A stretch of 36,771 nucleotides of DNA from Chloroflexota bacterium (GCA_003152165.1 PLZO01000119.1:1-36771), one strand, 5' to 3'. Numbered from the stretch's first letter, positions 1 through 8,736 are shown. The notes: generated from the letters alone by a model not told the origin. Numbers and translations are program-made.

Positions 1-745
1 CGGTTCGACGACCTGTACAACCTCGTCTGTGACCCGGCGACCCTCCTCAGCACATGGCGTCGGGTCCGGGCCAACCGGGGAGCGCGCTCGGCCGGGGTAG
101 ACGGTGAGACCGTCCGCTCCATCGTCGAGCGCGGCGAGGAGGTCTTCCTCGCTGAGCTGCGGGCCGTTCTTTCGGCCCGCACGTTCCGCCCGGTGCCGGT
201 GCTGGAGCGGATGATCCCGAAAGGCGGCGGCAAGCGCCGCCGGTTGGGCATCCCGACCGTCCGGGACCGCGTGGTCCAGGCTGCGCTCAAACTCGTGCTG
301 GAGCCGATGTTCGAGGCGGACTTTGCGCCGTGCTCGTACAGCTTCCGCCCGAACCGCCGCGCCCAGGATGCGATCGCTGAGGTCCACTTCTTCGGTTCCC
401 ACTCCTACGAGTGGGTCCTCGAAGGCCACATCAGCGCCTGCTTCGACGAGATCGACCACCGGGCCCTGATGGGCCGGGTGCGTCGGCGGATCGGGGACAG
501 GCGGGTCCTGAGCCTGGTGACGGCGTTCCTTCGCTCGGGCATCCTTAAGTGGGGATGGCATCGAGCGAGAGACCGTCGCCGGCACGCCTCAGGGCGGCAT
601 CCTTTCACGGCTGCTTGCCAACATCGCCCTCTCCGTCCTCGACGAGTTCTTCGTCGAGCGGTGGACGGCGAACGCCCATCTCACGCCCGTGAACGGCAGC
701 GACGCCAAGGGCTGGCCAACGACCGCCTCGTCCGTTATGCGGACG
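1..745 (+). pseudogene. Group II intron reverse transcriptase (LtrA-like), broken
   Basis: The reading is open from the window edge and matches the N-terminal and palm regions of group II intron-encoded reverse transcriptases: a DLYNLV start region, GVDGETV, a [20 protein letters not shown] stretch, CSYSFRPNR, a TPQGGILS box and RYADD. The frame moves from 1 to 2 near base 550 (the TPQGGIL part is in frame 2) and returns to frame 1 before YADD near base 740. The usual EGDI motif reads EGHI. Homology stops just after YADD, so the maturase (X) and endonuclease domains are missing. It cannot make a working enzyme. The 5' end lies outside the window. Confidence 0.88.
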
Positions 746-905
746 ATTGTGTGCCACGAACGCAAAGGAGAGATCGATGTAGAACGTCGAACTCAACGGA
801 TGCAGTGCTGTACCAGAGATGGAGGGAGGCCCTCCGGGATCGCCCTGCAGGGGGAGGTCCCAGACCACCGCAAACTGCGCCGGTCAAAAGCCGGGGTGGT
901 GAGCG

Positions 906-1392
906 TTGTGGACAAGGCGCGCCCGAGCGGGCGGTCGTGCTGTGCGTCGACGAGAAGTCCCAGATCCAGGTACTTGCCCGCTTCGGGCCGATCTTGCCGA
1001 CGCTCCTGGGCACCCCCGAGCGGCGCAGTCACGACTACGTCCGCCACGGAACCACCAGCCTGTTCGCCGCGGTCGACCTGGCGACCGGCACGGTCATCGG
1101 CTCCCTCCGCCACCGGCACCGGGCGAGCGAGTTCCAAGCGGTTCCTGGAGCGGATCGAGGCCGCGGTGCCCGACGATCTGGCCATCCACCTCGTGCTCGA
1201 CAACTACGCCACCCACAAGACCTCAGGCCATCCACCGCTGGCTGCTGCGCCACCCCCGGTTCCACCTCCACTTCACGCCCACCTACCGGCTCCTGGCTTA
1301 ATCTCGTCGAACGCTGGTTCGCCGAGTTGACCACCAAGAAGATCAAGCGCGGGGCCCATACCAGCGTCCCTGCTCTCGACCGCGAAGGCTGA
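906..1392 (+). pseudogene. IS630-family transposase, DDE part, frameshifted
   Basis: Conserved IS630 DDE segments can be read in order: [11 protein letters not shown] (first Asp), [45 protein letters not shown] (second Asp), [11 protein letters not shown] and [18 protein letters not shown] (Glu). They lie in frame 1, then frame 2 (about 1138-1215), then frame 3 (about 1216-1300), then frame 1 again, so at least three indels have occurred. The N-terminal helix-turn-helix part is absent. By chance this remnant is in frame with the preceding reverse transcriptase remnant, which gives a long but meaningless open frame from 193 to 1392. Confidence 0.88.
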
Positions 1393-1396
1393 TATA

Positions 1397-1729
1397 GAGC
1401 GTCAGCCAGATCAGCTCGATGTTCCAGGCCAGCGCGACCGCATATGGCCGCCTTCATCCACCCCTTCAACGAGCAGAGGTTCCCAGCCCTGGACCCTCGG
1501 TTGGGCGGGGCCCGACCGCGCCAGATCGATCTCGACGCCCGGACCGAGATCGTGAGGGTCGCCCTCGCCCCACCGACTGACCGGGGCGAGCCGTTCACGA
1601 GTTAGAGCCTGACCAAGCTCCGGGCCCACCTGGTCCGGACCCGGATGAGCCGATCAGCCGCAGCCAGCTCTGGCGGATCCTCCACGAGGCCAGCGTCCGC
1701 TCGGTGAGTCAGGAGGAGCGGATCCTTGC
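1397..1729 (+). pseudogene. IS630-family transposase, helix-turn-helix part, broken
   Basis: This holds the N-terminal DNA-binding half of a second IS630-type transposase: SQISSMFQAS, then (after a frameshift) HPFNEQRFPALDP, a GGARPRQID linker, SLTKLRAHL, and (after another shift) ISRSQLWRILHEASV. A TAG interrupts the expected WSLTKL motif near base 1605, where Trp is normally found. It lies downstream of the catalytic remnant rather than upstream, so the two come from different element copies or from a rearrangement. It is non-functional. Confidence 0.75.
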
Positions 1730-1740
1730 CGCCGCTCGCC

Positions 1741-2190
1741 TCAGAATGGCTGCGTCACCATCAGGATGATGATCACGACGATCACGCCAGTAGTCAGCCA
1801 GCTGTACCACCACGTCCGCCGGGCGATCCGAGCGTAGGCGGCGGAGGTCGGGTCGGCGGCGGCCTCGGCCCGCTGGAGCCGGACCGCCGGGGTGAAGGCG
1901 AAGATTCCGAAGGCCGCTGTGAGCACGTAGAGGAAGATCGCGGTCGCGATCCAGCCCTGGCCGAACCGATAGCCGCCGGTCACCACCATGACGATCCCGG
2001 ACAGCAGGACGACGATGTAGGCCGGGTTGGCGATCCGCTTGTCGAGCCGCCGGACACCCCCCAGCACCCAGACGAGCCGGTCCCGGTCGCGGCCCGCCCG
2101 ATCGAGCCAGAAGACCGAGGTGACGTTCGAGCCGACGGCGACGATCGCCGACGCGATGTGGACGACCTTCAACGCGAGGAAGAGCAACAC
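1741..2190 (-). CDS. DUF2269-type small integral membrane protein
   Basis: The 149-residue protein has four hydrophobic segments: LALKVVHIASAIVAVGS at the N-terminus, a central segment around NPAYIVVLLSGIVMVVTGG, IATAIFLYVLTAAFGIFAF, and a C-terminal WWYSWLTTGVIVVIIILMV. An early KVVHI..A...VG pattern, the overall length and the four-helix layout fit DUF2269. I chose the GTG at 2190 because AGGGAG lies 9 bases upstream and the protein then begins with its first membrane helix; the frame stays open further upstream but codes for unlike sequence. The function is unknown; the family is a predicted inner-membrane protein. It is the only intact gene in the debris at the left end. Confidence 0.72.
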   Translation of the reverse strand: MLLFLALKVVHIASAIVAVGSNVTSVFWLDRAGRDRDRLVWVLGGVRRLDKRIANPAYIVVLLSGIVMVVTGGYRFGQGWIATAIFLYVLTAAFGIFAFTPAVRLQRAEAAADPTSAAYARIARRTWWYSWLTTGVIVVIIILMVTQPF

Positions 2191-2300
2191 GGCTTCGGGC
2201 TCCCTGGCGGTCGGAACGGCGCGGTGACCGATCAATCGTATCCCGCGGTCGGGTCGGCTGGTCGAACGCCGCGTCAGGTTGCCGAGTCGCTCGGCGCCCA

Positions 2301-2652
2301 CTGATACTCGGATTTGAGGTCGCGGTGGACCACCCGGCGCCCGGCTCGGCCAGGGCGCGCGCCACGTCGATCAGGATGGGCACGGCCTCGTCCTCGCTGA
2401 ACTGGCCTCCGGCGGTCTCGATCTCGGCGCGCAGCGAGCACTCCGCCTTGGGCATGGCGATCGCCCAGTCGTCCGCCATCTCGCCGTCGATGATCGGGAC
2501 GACGTTCGGCACGCCAGCCACGTTCTCGAAGAGGAGCTCGCGGTCGGCGCCCGGCTGCTCCCTGATCAGCCTCACCACGCCGACCGTGCCGTCCTCGGCC
2601 GTCGTCTCGAAGACGCGGCCGAAACCTGACGAATCGCGGATCCGCGCGCCAA
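2301..2652 (-). pseudogene. Serine/threonine protein kinase N-lobe remnant
   Basis: On the minus strand one frame reads GFGRVFETTAEDGTVGVVRL, a glycine-rich loop and the following strand, then VPNVVPIIDGEM, WAIAMPKAECSL and DEAVPILIDVARAL. A shift near base 2335 then gives VVHRDLKSEYQWAP, where HRDLK is the start of the catalytic loop. The segment stops soon after (TGA near base 2300), and a TAG lies just upstream of the glycine loop. Only part of a Hanks-type kinase domain remains, with one frameshift and both ends cut. Confidence 0.75.
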
Positions 2653-2656
2653 GCGT

Positions 2657-3045
2657 CTACTTCTTCCGCGGCTGGATCTTTATCACCGCACCCTCACACG
2701 CCAGTGCTACCCGCGCTCCGCGTCCGAGGTATCGTGCCGCACCGTACTCGACTCGTCGAGCGGGTATCTCCGAGCCATTTCCCTCGTCCCGACGGGCCAG
2801 TAGGCTCCGCAGCTCGGCGTCGCTGAAACGGGGCAATGAGCCGGCGCGGGAAATGCGGCCGCCGAAGGGCGCGAAAGGCCGGTGCCGCGGCCAGGTCCTC
2901 GGTGGCGCACCAGTTGCCAAACACTTTCAAGCCGCGGACATAGCCGGCGATCGACTCGGGCGCGAGCGTGCTCCGGAGCTCGAGCAGCCAGGCCCGCAGC
3001 TCGGCCGCGGTGATCGCTTCGACGGGCTGAACCGCCCTGGGCTAC
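2657..3045 (-). pseudogene. Tyrosine recombinase (phage integrase/XerC-like) remnant
   Basis: Read on the minus strand, the segment gives AELRAWLLELRSTLAPESIA, GYVRGLKVFGNWCA, FRALRRPHFPRRLIAPF and, after a one-base shift near base 2830, SDAELRSLLARRDEGN. This is the SAM-like core-binding domain of tyrosine recombinases and the start of the catalytic domain. The catalytic Arg, His and Tyr region is missing. It marks an old integrated element at this edge of the catabolic island. Confidence 0.7.
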
Positions 3046-3071
3046 GCACGTGGAGACTCTGCTGATTGGAT

Positions 3072-3275
3072 TTCAGGCGGCCTCGGTGGTCGCCACTAGG
3101 CGCTGATGGTAGGCGGCCTCGAACTCGGCCGGCGGGATGTCGCCACATGCGCCGTGGAGACGCTCCGCGTTGCACCAGGCCACCCAGGCGGCGGTGGCGA
3201 GCTCGACCTGGTCGGCGGTCCGCCAGGGGCCCCGGGCCCGGATGAGCTCGGTCTTGTACAGGCCGCCGGTGACCC
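3072..3275 (-). pseudogene. IS3-family transposase OrfB, C-terminal remnant
   Basis: The minus strand reads LYKTELIRARGPWRTADQVE, then ATAAWVAWCNAERLHGACGD, then IPPAEFEAAYHQRL and a TGA at 3072. This is the typical C-terminal end of IS3-family OrfB after the catalytic Glu. About 65 residues remain. It abuts an IS110 fragment, which indicates serial insertion and deletion. Confidence 0.8.
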
Positions 3276-3286
3276 AGCCGATGGAG

Positions 3287-3475
3287 GTGGCTCGCGACCT
3301 CGGCGCCGTACGAGCCCGTGCCCTCGATCCCGAAGGCGATGATCTGTCCGTGGCCGACGGCCCACTGCGTCAGCTGGACGTACCCACCGCTGTCGGCCGG
3401 CACGGTCAGCTCCCCGAGCCGGCCACCGAGCTCGTCGAGCGCGACCGTGACATAGATGTGCTTGTCACAAACGCG
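3287..3475 (-). pseudogene. IS110-family transposase, N-terminal remnant
   Basis: The minus strand reads DKHIYVTVALDELGGRLGEL, then VPADSGGYVQLTQWA, then IIAFGIEGTGSYGAEVASHL. This is the DEDD-type N-terminal domain of IS110 transposases, with the conserved GIEGTGSYG motif. The first catalytic Asp (usually GID.HK) falls at the damaged upstream edge, and the C-terminal domain is absent. It joins the IS3 remnant directly. Confidence 0.78.
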
Positions 3476-3540
3476 ATCGACGAACCCATTCCGACCGGAC
3501 AGCGGGATCCTCCCGCCGCTGCTGGCTGGCCGCGAGCGCG

Positions 3541-3900
3541 AGACGGCCAACCTTTGAGGCGCGGATCGTCCGGACGCGCGAAGGTCAACCCCAGCACACT
3601 GCCCTTGTCGGCGAGTGGGCAATCGGTAAGACGACCCTGCTCATGCATTGGCGCCGCCTGCAGCAAGTCGGCGACGCTGTTGTTCTGTCGATGGCGTACC
3701 CGCAGTCGGCAGATGAATTCTTCGCTGGTCTCATCGCAGCGATTGATGCCGAGCTCGCGACCGACTGGCCACGGCACCTTGACGTCGAGCTGGGTCTCGA
3801 TGTGGGCGTCGCCAGGGCCCGCATCCGTCGTCCGCCGCGCGATCCCGAGCGGGAGCTGCGGGCGGTGCTCCGACGGCTTCGGGCGCGTAAGATTACCTGA
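3541..3900 (+). pseudogene. P-loop ATPase fragment
   Basis: The frame reads FEARIVRTREGQPQHTALVG, then EWAIGKTTLLMHWRRLQQVG, a Walker A box with GKTT, then VVLSMAYPQSADEFFAGLIA. This resembles the start of an AAA/STAND-type ATPase domain of the kind that begins with a bound-nucleotide sensor region. There is no convincing start codon upstream, and the frame ends at TGA 3898 soon after, with no Walker B or sensor motifs. I regard it as the 5' third of a larger gene cut by deletion. A small expressed protein from an ATG at 3643 would lack the Walker A box. Confidence 0.5.
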
Positions 3901-3980
3901 GCGATGATAGTCGCATGCTGCTGCGTCCCTTTGATCGCGCCGGTATATCGATCCGCCCGCTCCGCCACGAGGACCGTTCC

Positions 3981-4868
3981 ATGACGCGCGCGCTCGCATT
4001 CGTCCGCCCAGAAACGATCGACGAGGCCGTCGCCTTGCTCCAGGAGCACGAGGACGAGGCCAAGATCGTCGCCGGCTCGACCGCTCTCACGATCATGCTC
4101 CGCAACCGCCTGATCGACCCCTCTGTCCTCGTCTGGATCGGGCGACTGCCGGGGCTTCGCGACATCAGCACGACCGGTGCCGTCGTCGAGGTAGGCGCCC
4201 TCGTGACCCATCGGATGGTCGAGCGCGATCCGACGATCCGGAGGGAGATCCCGGTCCTGGCCGACACGTTCTCGAAGGTCGCCAACGTCCGCATCCGCAA
4301 CGCCGCGACGGTCGGCGGGGTGGTCGCCGAGGCCGACTACGCGTCGGACCCGCCGGCCACCTTCGTCGGGCTTGACGCGGAGATCGTGGCCTACGGCCCG
4401 GACGGTCGGCGGGTCATCCCGGCGCGCAAGTTCTTTGTCGCTTTCTACGAGACGGCCCTCGCGCCGACCGAGATCGTGACAGCGGTCCGGGTACCGGTCC
4501 CGGCCGCCGGGACCGGTGCGGTCTATCACAAGTTCGTCACCCGCTCGTCCGAGGACCGGCCGTGCGTCGGTGTCTTCGCGAGCTGCCAGGCGATCGACAA
4601 GGGCCGCTACACGAACGCCCGGGTGAGCGTCGGCGCGGCCGCCGAAACGCCACAACGATTTCCCGATCTCGAGGCGGAGGCGGATGGCACCGACCTCGGT
4701 GAGAATGTCCGCCGGGCGATTGCCGACGGGTACGCCCAGCGGATCGAGACACTCGATGACGTTCGCGGTTCGTCGTGGTACCGGACCGAGATGGTCCGGG
4801 TCTGGGTCCGGCGCGCCCTCGAGTCCGCACGAGCCGCGGCCGATGCGGCAGCGGGGGCGGCGGCATGA
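3981..4868 (+). CDS. Molybdenum hydroxylase FAD subunit (CoxM/XdhB-like), operon 1
   Basis: The 295-residue protein is the medium, FAD-binding subunit of a xanthine dehydrogenase/CO dehydrogenase family enzyme. It passes electrons from the 2Fe-2S subunit to an acceptor. The FAD-binding domain shows AKIVAGSTALTIMLRNRL (the usual AGGTDL reads AGSTAL) and RNAATVGGVVAEADYASDPP. The C-terminal domain has YHKFVTRSSEDRPCVGV and ends RGSSWYRTEMVRVWVRRAL. The ATG at 3981 starts the conserved part; an in-frame start at 3915 would add 22 unlike residues. Its stop overlaps the next gene's start (ATGA), so M, L and S subunits are translationally coupled. It is closely related to the gene at 11878. Confidence 0.9.
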   Translation: MTRALAFVRPETIDEAVALLQEHEDEAKIVAGSTALTIMLRNRLIDPSVLVWIGRLPGLRDISTTGAVVEVGALVTHRMVERDPTIRREIPVLADTFSKVANVRIRNAATVGGVVAEADYASDPPATFVGLDAEIVAYGPDGRRVIPARKFFVAFYETALAPTEIVTAVRVPVPAAGTGAVYHKFVTRSSEDRPCVGVFASCQAIDKGRYTNARVSVGAAAETPQRFPDLEAEADGTDLGENVRRAIADGYAQRIETLDDVRGSSWYRTEMVRVWVRRALESARAAADAAAGAAA

Positions 4869-7213
4869 CGACGGCCTGGGCACACCGTGGGGCCGCCGAC
4901 CCCGGCTTCTCCGGCATGCTCGACGCGCGGGAGCGGGTGACTGGCCGCGTTCCGTATGTCATCAACCTGAGCCTGCCCGGCATGCTTCACGCCCTCGTCC
5001 TGCGCAGTACGTCGCCGCACGCCCTGATCGCCCGGATCGACACAGAACAGGCGAAGGCGGTCCCGGGCGTGGTGGCTGTCCTGACCGGCGCCGAGATCGA
5101 TGCCCGGACGGACGTCCGCTCGCGGTTCGGTCCGGTATTCCGCGACCAGCCGATCCTGGCTATCGACCGGGTCCGTTACGTCGGCGAGCCGGTCGTCGCG
5201 GTGGCCGCGATCGATCGCGATGCGGCCCAGGCGGCTCTGGATCTCATCGAAATCGAGTACGAGGAGCTGCCGGCCGTCTTCGACTTCGACAAGGCTCTTG
5301 CGCCGGATGCGCCGCTCGTCCACCCGGAGCCGCCCGCCAGCGGCGCGACCTTCGCCGACATTATCGTTGACAGCCAGCCCGGGACGAACATCTGCAATAA
5401 GTTCAAGTTGCGCAAGGGCGACATCGAAGCGGGTTTTGCGGAGGCCGAGTACATCTTCGAGGACACCTTCACGAGTCCGGCTGTCCAGCACGTCCCGCTC
5501 GAAACCCACTGCACAGTGGCCGACGTCCGCGACGACGAGCTGACGATCCACACGACATCGCAGATCCCGTTCATGGTCCGGTCACAGATCGCCGAGATCT
5601 TCGACCTGCCGGCGTCGCGGGTCCGGGTCGTCGTCCAGACCCTAGGCGGTGGCTACGGCGGCAAGTGCTACCCGAACATCGAACCGCTCGTAGCCGTCCT
5701 GTCGCGGGTGACCCGCCGGCCCGTCCGGCTCCACCTCAGCCGCGAGGAGGAGTTCGTCACCATCTCCAAGCACGGCATGCAGATCACCCTGAAGACCGGG
5801 CTCCGCAAGGACGGCACGATCGTCGCCCGGCAGAGCACCTGCTACTTCAACGCCGGTGCCCATGCCGACATCTCACCTCGCCTGATCAAGAACGGCGGCT
5901 ACGGAACGGGCGGACCGACATCGATCCCCAACGTCTGGATCGACTCGTACGCGGTCTACACTAACCGGCCGCCGTCCGGCGCATTCCGCGGCTACGGGAT
6001 CTCCCAGGCCGCCTGGGCGTACGAGACACAGATCGAGATGATCGCCGAGCGGCTGGGAATGGACCCCTATGAGCTGCGGAAGAAAAACCTGCTCGAGAAC
6101 GGCCAGACCTTCGCCACCGGCGAGGTCCTCGAGGACTGCCACTTCCGGGAGCTCCTCGACGAGGTCGCCAGCAGGATCGGCTGGGACTGGCCCGCCAGCG
6201 TCGAGCGAGATGGCTCGAAGGTTCGGGCTAAGGGTCTCTCCTGCATCATCAAGGGAACGGTGACCCCGTCGACGTCAACGGCTATCGCCAAGCTGAACGA
6301 CGACGGCAGCCTCAACGTCCTGACCAGCTCCGTCGAGATGGGCCAGGGGCTCCAGACGGCAATGGCCATCCTGGCCGCCGAGGCGCTGGCCCTCCCGATC
6401 GAGCGGATTACGATCAGCCGACCAGACACCGAGTTCACCCCGTACGACCAGCAGACGAGCTCAAGTCGCTCGACCCACGCGATGGGCGGCGCGGTCACCG
6501 ACGCGTGCGCGACGATCCGCCAGCAGCTGCTCGAGATGGCGGCCGAGAAGCTGGAGATCGCCCTGGGCGACCTCGAGCTGGCCGACGGATGCGTTCGCGC
6601 CAAGGGCGCGCCCGACTGGGGCATCGACTACGGGGCGCTGGTCCGGGCGACGCGCTCCGGCAACCTAGTCGCCTCGGGTCGCTTCAGCTCCGAGGGCGGG
6701 CTCGACGCGGAGACCGGGCAAGGGATCGGGGCCACCCATTGGCACCAGGCCGCTGGCGCCGCCGAGGTGGAGGTCGATCTCGAGACCGGCAAGGTGGACC
6801 TGCTCCGCTACCACACCGCCGTTTATGCCGGCCGGGTCGTCAACCCGGTCCAGGCCGAGCTCCAGTGCGAGGGCAACGTCGCCTTCGGTCTGGGCCAGGC
6901 GCTGTTCGAGGAGCTCATTTACGATAACGGCCAGCTGCAAAACGGAAACCTCGGCGACTACATGATCGCCAGCTTCGAGGACATGCCGGGCGAGCTGGGT
7001 GTCAGCCTGCTCGAGGAGCCGGTCAGGAAGGAGATCCACGGCATCGGCGAGACCGGGCTGCCGCCGGTCATGCCCGCGATCGGCAACGCGATCTATCGGG
7101 CGACGGGCGTCCGCATCGTCGACCTGCCGATCACCCCGGAGAAGATCCTCCGTGGGCTGCGGGCCGTCGAGGCCGCCCGTGCCGCCGACGCCGTGACGGC
7201 GGCCGACCGATGA
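4865..7213 (+). CDS. Molybdenum hydroxylase large subunit (CoxL/XdhA family), operon 1
   Basis: The 782-residue protein is the molybdopterin-binding catalytic subunit, which hydroxylates a ring or aldehyde carbon with oxygen from water. Visible landmarks are GRVPYVINLSLPGMLHA near the start, TLGGGYGGK near residue 260, the pocket loop SGAFRGYGISQAAW near residue 370, SSVEMGQGLQTAM, and the catalytic glutamate in HGIGETGLPP at about residue 729. The active-site loop has Arg where xanthine dehydrogenases carry it and lacks the AYRCSFR cysteine of true CO dehydrogenase, so CO is not the expected substrate. The start ATG overlaps the stop of the FAD subunit. It is a close paralogue of the protein at 12777. 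The substrate cannot be read from the sequence; the context suggests a heteroaromatic acid or its derivative. Confidence 0.92.
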   Translation: MTTAWAHRGAADPGFSGMLDARERVTGRVPYVINLSLPGMLHALVLRSTSPHALIARIDTEQAKAVPGVVAVLTGAEIDARTDVRSRFGPVFRDQPILAIDRVRYVGEPVVAVAAIDRDAAQAALDLIEIEYEELPAVFDFDKALAPDAPLVHPEPPASGATFADIIVDSQPGTNICNKFKLRKGDIEAGFAEAEYIFEDTFTSPAVQHVPLETHCTVADVRDDELTIHTTSQIPFMVRSQIAEIFDLPASRVRVVVQTLGGGYGGKCYPNIEPLVAVLSRVTRRPVRLHLSREEEFVTISKHGMQITLKTGLRKDGTIVARQSTCYFNAGAHADISPRLIKNGGYGTGGPTSIPNVWIDSYAVYTNRPPSGAFRGYGISQAAWAYETQIEMIAERLGMDPYELRKKNLLENGQTFATGEVLEDCHFRELLDEVASRIGWDWPASVERDGSKVRAKGLSCIIKGTVTPSTSTAIAKLNDDGSLNVLTSSVEMGQGLQTAMAILAAEALALPIERITISRPDTEFTPYDQQTSSSRSTHAMGGAVTDACATIRQQLLEMAAEKLEIALGDLELADGCVRAKGAPDWGIDYGALVRATRSGNLVASGRFSSEGGLDAETGQGIGATHWHQAAGAAEVEVDLETGKVDLLRYHTAVYAGRVVNPVQAELQCEGNVAFGLGQALFEELIYDNGQLQNGNLGDYMIASFEDMPGELGVSLLEEPVRKEIHGIGETGLPPVMPAIGNAIYRATGVRIVDLPITPEKILRGLRAVEAARAADAVTAADR

Positions 7214-7725
7214 GCGTCGAGCGGGCCACAGAGACCGGCCGCGTCTTCGTCTCGACCACGATCAACGGCCAGCCGACGGAGTTGACGCCCCGACCGTGGC
7301 ACACCCTGCTCGACACCCTTCGTGACGAGGCCGACCTGTTCGGTGTCCGCGAAGGCTGCGGCGTCGGGATGTGTGGCGCCTGCACGGTGTTGCTCGACGG
7401 CGAGCAGGTCTCCTCGTGCCTCGTCCTCGCCCCGGCCGCCGAGGGTCGGTCGATCACGACGGTTGAGGGGCTGGGCGGCGAGTTCGGCGAGCTGAGCGAC
7501 GTCCAGCAGGCGTTCGTCGACCACACGGCCTTCCAATGCTCGTATTGCACGCCGGGCTTCGTGCTGGCCGCTGGACAGCTGGCCGATGAGCAGCCGGATG
7601 CGACCCGCGACGAGATCCGCCACTACCTGGCGGGCAACCTCTGCCGGTGCGGGAGCTACGTCAAGATTCTCGACGCGGTCGTCGACCTGCTCGACCGGCG
7701 CCGGCGCGCCGGCGCCGGAAGCTGA
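7210..7725 (+). CDS. Molybdenum hydroxylase 2Fe-2S subunit (CoxS family), operon 1
   Basis: The 171-residue small subunit carries two 2Fe-2S clusters that link the molybdenum site to FAD. The plant-type ferredoxin cluster is seen in CGVGMCGACTVLLDG followed by SSC. The second, helical cluster is in QCSYCTPG and NLCRCGSY. The wording CSYC and CRCGSY, instead of the commoner CG(F/Y)C and CRCTGY, is shared with the paralogue at 15086 and marks a subfamily. The ATG overlaps the large subunit stop (ATGA). The C-terminal codons lie in a 24-base perfect palindrome. Confidence 0.92.
   Translation: MSVERATETGRVFVSTTINGQPTELTPRPWHTLLDTLRDEADLFGVREGCGVGMCGACTVLLDGEQVSSCLVLAPAAEGRSITTVEGLGGEFGELSDVQQAFVDHTAFQCSYCTPGFVLAAGQLADEQPDATRDEIRHYLAGNLCRCGSYVKILDAVVDLLDRRRRAGAGS
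7695..7718. repeat. 24-base perfect GC palindrome at the end of the operon 1 2Fe-2S gene
   Basis: Bases 7695-7718 are entirely self-complementary (built from CCGGCG/CGCCGG units) and encode the run RRRRAGAG just before the stop. With no intervening loop it could form a cruciform or a strong mRNA hairpin at the operon end. There is no T-tract, so an intrinsic terminator is not supported; transcript-end protection or a chance product of GC bias are alternatives. Confidence 0.6.
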
Positions 7726-7729
7726 CCGC

Positions 7730-8004
7730 GACTTGCCATTCGACGATCCCGCGATCCGCGCGGCGGGGATCGATGGTGGCCGTCCTGCCGGGTCTCGATG
7801 CCGGGCTGTTCAACGTCCGCGAGCTGGCCGTCGTGGGCGACGCTCGCCGCGATGTTCGACGAGGCGGAGCTCGTCCAGCTCGGCCGCTCGACGGCGGTCC
7901 AGGTCGGCGTGATCCTCGTCGATCGCTTGCGTGCCGCCCGGACCGGTGGCCCGATCGCAATGCTTGGCGCGGCGCTCGGGACCGAGGTCCGGGCCAGCGC
8001 CTGA
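7730..8004 (+). pseudogene. Degenerate remnant, possibly carboxymuconolactone decarboxylase-like
   Basis: The gap between operon 1 and ubiX has no intact gene. Its second half reads AAMFDEAELVQLGRSTAVQV, then GVILVDRLRAARTGGPIAML and a TGA at 8002; an earlier piece in another frame reads VAVLPGLDAGLFNVRELAVV. The pattern of acidic residues followed by a small hydrophobic helix loosely resembles the C-terminal end of carboxymuconolactone decarboxylase/AhpD-like proteins. The assignment is weak; what is clear is that a coding sequence has decayed here. Confidence 0.3.
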
Positions 8005-8019
8005 TCGCCGTGGTTGGTG

Positions 8020-8670
8020 TCAGTCCGCGTTCGGCGAGTCAGGGCCGTCCGCCGCTTGGCGACGCCCGGTTTGACGCGCGTCCGGCCCCTTCCAGCGGGC
8101 GGACAGATCGTGGTCGAGGCGGATTCCGATGGTGTCGACCAGCCGACCAACGGTGTGGTCGATCAGCTCGTCGATCGTCGTGGGGCGAGTGTAGAACCCC
8201 GGCAACGGGGGGCAGACGATGGCGCCCATCTCGGTGACCTGGACCATGAGCCGCAGATGCCCCAGGTGAAGCGGGGCCTCGCGCGGGGCGAGGACGAGCC
8301 GACGGCGCTCCTTCAGGGCGACGTCGGCGGCCCGCTCCAGCAGGTTGTTGCTCGACGAGAGGGCGATCGCGGAGAGGGTGCCCATCGAGCACGGGACGAC
8401 GGCCATTGCGTCGATCGGGAACGAGCCGCTCGAGATCGACGCGGCGATGTCGCCGAACCTATAGCGGTGATCGGCGAGGAGCTCGACCTCGCTGGCCTTC
8501 CAGTCGGTCTCCAGCTCGATCGTCTGGCGCGCCGCGGGACTCATCAGCAGGTGGGTCTCGACCTGCGGCTGAAGGGCAAGGACCTCGAGCAGTCGGATGC
8601 CGAAGATCACGCCGCTTGCGCCAGTGATGCCGACCACGAGTCGGAAGGGGTTAGCCATGGGGGCGATCAT
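8020..8670 (-). CDS. ubiX: Flavin prenyltransferase UbiX
   Basis: This 216-residue protein joins a dimethylallyl group to reduced FMN to make prenyl-FMN, the cofactor of UbiD-type decarboxylases. The FMN-binding start VVGITGASGVIFGIRLLEVL is typical, as are VVPCSMGTLSAIALSSSNNL, RRLVLAPREAPLH, and EMGAIVCPPLPGFYTRP near the C-terminus. I chose the ATG at 8670 because GAGGG lies 5 bases upstream; a second ATG at 8658 has no such site. It is transcribed away from a type 2 IPP isomerase gene, and a UbiD gene lies at 24364-25860 in the same island, so it very likely serves that enzyme. Confidence 0.93.
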   Translation of the reverse strand: MIAPMANPFRLVVGITGASGVIFGIRLLEVLALQPQVETHLLMSPAARQTIELETDWKASEVELLADHRYRFGDIAASISSGSFPIDAMAVVPCSMGTLSAIALSSSNNLLERAADVALKERRRLVLAPREAPLHLGHLRLMVQVTEMGAIVCPPLPGFYTRPTTIDELIDHTVGRLVDTIGIRLDHDLSARWKGPDARQTGRRQAADGPDSPNAD

Positions 8671-8690
8671 ATCGCCCTCATCGAGCGCTG

Positions 8691-8720
8691 GAGTACGATT
8701 CGTACACCAAGGCATACACG
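8691..8720. promoter_or_regulatory. Candidate operator between ubiX and the IPP isomerase gene
   Basis: The 66-base gap between the two divergent genes contains the palindrome GTACGATTCGTAC (8693-8705) overlapping CGTACACC (8701-8708), then GCATACAC (8712-8719). In the opposite direction the latter two read TGTATGCC and GGTGTACG. They match the half-sites seen upstream of other units in this island. No clean -35/-10 pair could be fixed. The position would allow one protein to control both genes. Confidence 0.45.
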
Positions 8721-8736
8721 AGCTCGGGCGGGGTCG

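Noticed and set aside
193-1392. 399-codon open frame
   Set aside because: It is a chance join of a reverse transcriptase remnant and an IS630 remnant in one frame; neither half is complete.
3585-4883. 432-codon minus-strand open frame
   Set aside because: Antisense shadow of the FAD subunit of operon 1.
8014-8736. N-terminal 240-residue extension fused to the IPP isomerase
   Set aside because: It lies antisense to ubiX, has GC-bias composition, and the isomerase starts normally at 8737.
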